A model generated the notes under the pieces. The model had not been told where the DNA came from. It made no database searches and was given only the letters and a program-made list of their open reading frames with translations. Shown one piece after another: positions 12,224 to 14,250 of a stretch of DNA of 14,250 bases. The first letter of the stretch is position 1; the number at the start of each line of letters is the position of its first letter. This DNA comes from Caryophanales bacterium UBA1231. GTDB lineage: Bacteria > Bacillota_I > Bacilli_A > ML615J-28 > CAG-313. A program made the position numbers and the translations under genes. The stretch lies in the NCBI GenBank assembly GCA_002309035.1, contig DBWT01000026.1, positions 1 through 14,250 on the forward strand, given 5' to 3'.

Positions 12224-14250
12224 ATGGAAAATAACTATATTAATGATGCTCTCCTTCAACAAATTGCTAGAACACAAAATGTACGTATCTCACAAATTTT
12301 AGCAGTTCTTGCTTTAATTGAACAAGGTGGTACAGTTCCATTTATTGCACGTTATCGTAAAGAAGTAACTGGTAATTTAGATGAAGAACAAATAAGAGCT
12401 ATTTATAATGAATGGGAATATGGACAAAAGTTGGCTCAAAGAAAAGAAGATGTTATGCGTCTTATTGAAGAAAAGGGCAAACTTACAGAAGAAATCAAAC
12501 AAGCTATTATCAATGCTGATAAATTAGCTGTTATTGAAGATATCTATCGTCCATTCAAAGAAAAGAAGAAAACAAGAGCAACCGAAGCCAAGAAGAAAGG
12601 CTTGGAAGGCTTAGCCGAATATTTATTATCATTCCCACTTGAAGGTGATTTAGAAGCAGAAGCTATGAAGTATGTGACAGTTGATCCTACTGAAGAACAA
12701 GTTAAAGAAGGATTAGTTGTAAAAAATACAGAAGAAGCTTTGCAAGGTGCAAGAGATATCATTGCTGAAATGGTTTCTGATGAACCTAAATATCGTACAT
12801 GGATTAGAGATTACTTTAATAAAGAAGCCGAACTTACAACTAAAGTTAAAGATGAGTCATTAGATGAAAAAGGTGTATATGAAATGTATTATGACTATTC
12901 AGAACCTTTGAGATCTATTAAACTACATCGTATTTTAGCTGTTAATCGTGCTGAAAATGAAAAAGTATTAAAGGTTTCAATCACTGAAAATCGTCCTTTT
13001 GTTTTAGGATATTTATATAATGACCGTATTACTGAACAAAATAGTATTACAACAGATCAAGTAAGACTTGCCATTGATGATGCATATGATCGTCTAATTA
13101 AACCATCAATTGAAAGAGAAGTTAGAAGTGACTTTAAAGATAAAGCAGAAGAAAATGCTATTCATATCTTTGGTGAAAATCTTCGTAATTATCTATTAAC
13201 TCCACCAATGAAAGGTAAAATTGTTCTTGGTGTTGACCCTGCTTTCAGAACTGGTTGTAAGCTTGCGGTCGTTGATGAAACTGGCAAATTACTAGCTAAA
13301 AGTGTAATGTATCCACATCAAAAGAATAAACAAGAAGTTGTTCCAGAAGTTAGATATCAACATGCGATTAACACATTCCTAACTTTGATTAGAGAATTCC
13401 ATGTTCAAATGGTATCAATTGGTAATGGTACAGCATCTCGTGAAACTGAAGCATTTGTTGCTAAATGTATCAAGATGTTAGATGAACCTATTCCTTATGT
13501 TATTGTTTCAGAAGCAGGCGCATCAGTTTATTCAGCATCTGATTTAGCTCGTGAAGAATTCCCTGATTTTGAAGTTGAAGAACGTTCAGCAGTTTCTATC
13601 GCAAGACGTCTTCAAGATCCACTTGCTGAATTAGTTAAAATTGATCCAAAGGCAATTGGCGTTGGCCAATATCAACATGATGTTACACAATCAAAACTTG
13701 CTTCGAGCTTAAAAGATGTTGTTGAAACAGCAGTTAACCAAGTAGGTGTTAATATCAATACTGCTTCACCATCATTATTACAATATGTAGCTGGTCTTAA
13801 TGCTGGTACAGCTAAGAAGATTGTTGCACACCGTGACGAAAATGGAAAATTTAAATCACGTGAAGATATCAAAGTAAAAGGTGTTGGTCCAAAAGTTATG
13901 GAACAAGCTATCGGTTTCTTAAGAGTTGTCGATGGCGTTGAACCACTTGATGTAACTTCAATTCACCCTGAAAGCTATGATGTTGCCAATCAAATCTTAG
14001 CAAAACTTGGTTATACAAAATATGATTTAGGTAAACCTGAATTAATTGAAGCTATCAAGAAGACTGATAAAGCAAAGTTTCAAAAAGAATTAAATGTTGG
14101 TGAATATACACTTAATGATATTTTAGATGCATTCTGTCAACCAACAAGAGATCCACGTGATGAAGTTGCTGCACCAATCTTAAGAAGTGATGCAATTAGT
14201 CTAGAGGACTTAAAACCTGGTATGGAATTACAAGGTACAGTAAGAAATGT
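12224..14250 (+). CDS. tex: Tex family RNA-binding transcription accessory protein, partial at its C-terminus
   Basis: 675 codons are visible before the window edge; full Tex proteins are usually about 720-780 residues. Order of parts: the N-terminal helical Tex domain (ILAVLALIEQGGTVPFIARYRKEVTGNLDE, about 25-53; IEDIYRPFKEKKKTRATEAKKKGL further on); a YqgF/RNase H-like domain beginning with VLGVDPAFRTGCKLAVVD (about 331-348); AIGVGQYQHDV (about 477-487), a Tex hallmark; helix-hairpin-helix repeats (NINTASPSLLQYVAGL and VKGVGPKVMEQAI, about 508-563); and the first residues of the S1 RNA-binding domain (GMELQGTVRNV), where the window ends. Tex binds nucleic acid, probably RNA, and is linked to transcription and RNA turnover; it is the bacterial relative of Spt6. 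AGGAG at 12210-12214 lies 9 nt before the ATG. Confidence 0.95.
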   Translation, partial: MENNYINDALLQQIARTQNVRISQILAVLALIEQGGTVPFIARYRKEVTGNLDEEQIRAIYNEWEYGQKLAQRKEDVMRLIEEKGKLTEEIKQAIINADKLAVIEDIYRPFKEKKKTRATEAKKKGLEGLAEYLLSFPLEGDLEAEAMKYVTVDPTEEQVKEGLVVKNTEEALQGARDIIAEMVSDEPKYRTWIRDYFNKEAELTTKVKDESLDEKGVYEMYYDYSEPLRSIKLHRILAVNRAENEKVLKVSITENRPFVLGYLYNDRITEQNSITTDQVRLAIDDAYDRLIKPSIEREVRSDFKDKAEENAIHIFGENLRNYLLTPPMKGKIVLGVDPAFRTGCKLAVVDETGKLLAKSVMYPHQKNKQEVVPEVRYQHAINTFLTLIREFHVQMVSIGNGTASRETEAFVAKCIKMLDEPIPYVIVSEAGASVYSASDLAREEFPDFEVEERSAVSIARRLQDPLAELVKIDPKAIGVGQYQHDVTQSKLASSLKDVVETAVNQVGVNINTASPSLLQYVAGLNAGTAKKIVAHRDENGKFKSREDIKVKGVGPKVMEQAIGFLRVVDGVEPLDVTSIHPESYDVANQILAKLGYTKYDLGKPELIEAIKKTDKAKFQKELNVGEYTLNDILDAFCQPTRDPRDEVAAPILRSDAISLEDLKPGMELQGTVRN

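Noticed and set aside
1..14250. Mycoplasma code (TGA = Trp), tRNA genes, CRISPR arrays, insertion sequences
   Set aside because: TGA serves as stop in gmk and the first HAD gene, and Trp codons are TGG. No cloverleaf, spaced direct-repeat array or transposase was seen on either strand.

Overview
The window is AT-rich (about 30% G+C by eye) and comes from a low-GC Gram-positive-type bacterium: strong AGGAGG-type ribosome binding sites, sigma-A-like promoters, an omega subunit of Bacillus type, a lipobox lipoprotein, and no sign of outer-membrane partners. TGA ends two genes (gmk and the first HAD gene) and tryptophan is read as TGG, so the standard bacterial code is used rather than the Mycoplasma code. 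Rubrerythrin points to an anaerobic or microaerobic life. An uncultured Bacilli/Erysipelotrichia-like or code-11 Tenericutes-like lineage fits best; this is inference.

Layout: (1) 1-1602, minus: most of rqcH (ribosome quality control), running off the left edge, divergent from (2) 1750-2578, plus: gmk-rpoZ, closed by a hairpin terminator. (3) 2666-3847, plus: upp-hpt, two nucleobase salvage phosphoribosyltransferases, closed by a hairpin that contains the hpt stop codon. (4) 3900-9146, plus: a MacB/FtsX-type ABC transporter with fused ATPase and permease, a DUF1846 protein, and two HAD-family phosphatases. The last three genes are tightly packed, with 1-nt and 4-nt overlaps at the final two junctions. 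(5) 9227-9760, plus: rubrerythrin with its own promoter, meeting (6) 9851-10453, minus: a YigZ/IMPACT-family protein, at a bidirectional terminator. (7) 10563-11036, plus: a stand-alone CinA C-terminal (PncC-like) protein, meeting (8) 11047-12075, minus: a DUF6273-like lipoprotein, at a second bidirectional terminator. (9) 12224 to the right edge: tex, cut just as its S1 domain begins.

Functionally this is mainly housekeeping: translation rescue (RqcH), transcription (omega, Tex), purine and pyrimidine salvage (Upp, Hpt, Gmk), oxidative-stress defence (rubrerythrin) and possibly NAD repair (PncC-like). The unknowns are the DUF1846-HAD-HAD unit, the large-loop ABC transporter and the lipoprotein.

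I see no mobile element, CRISPR array, tRNA, rRNA or defence island. No gene-free gap exceeds 150 bases. No obviously new system is visible. The most notable patterns are regulatory: seven promoters all fit 6-17-6 spacing with very short 5' leaders, two promoter pairs share unusually long sequence matches, and two hairpins appear to terminate convergent gene pairs in both directions.
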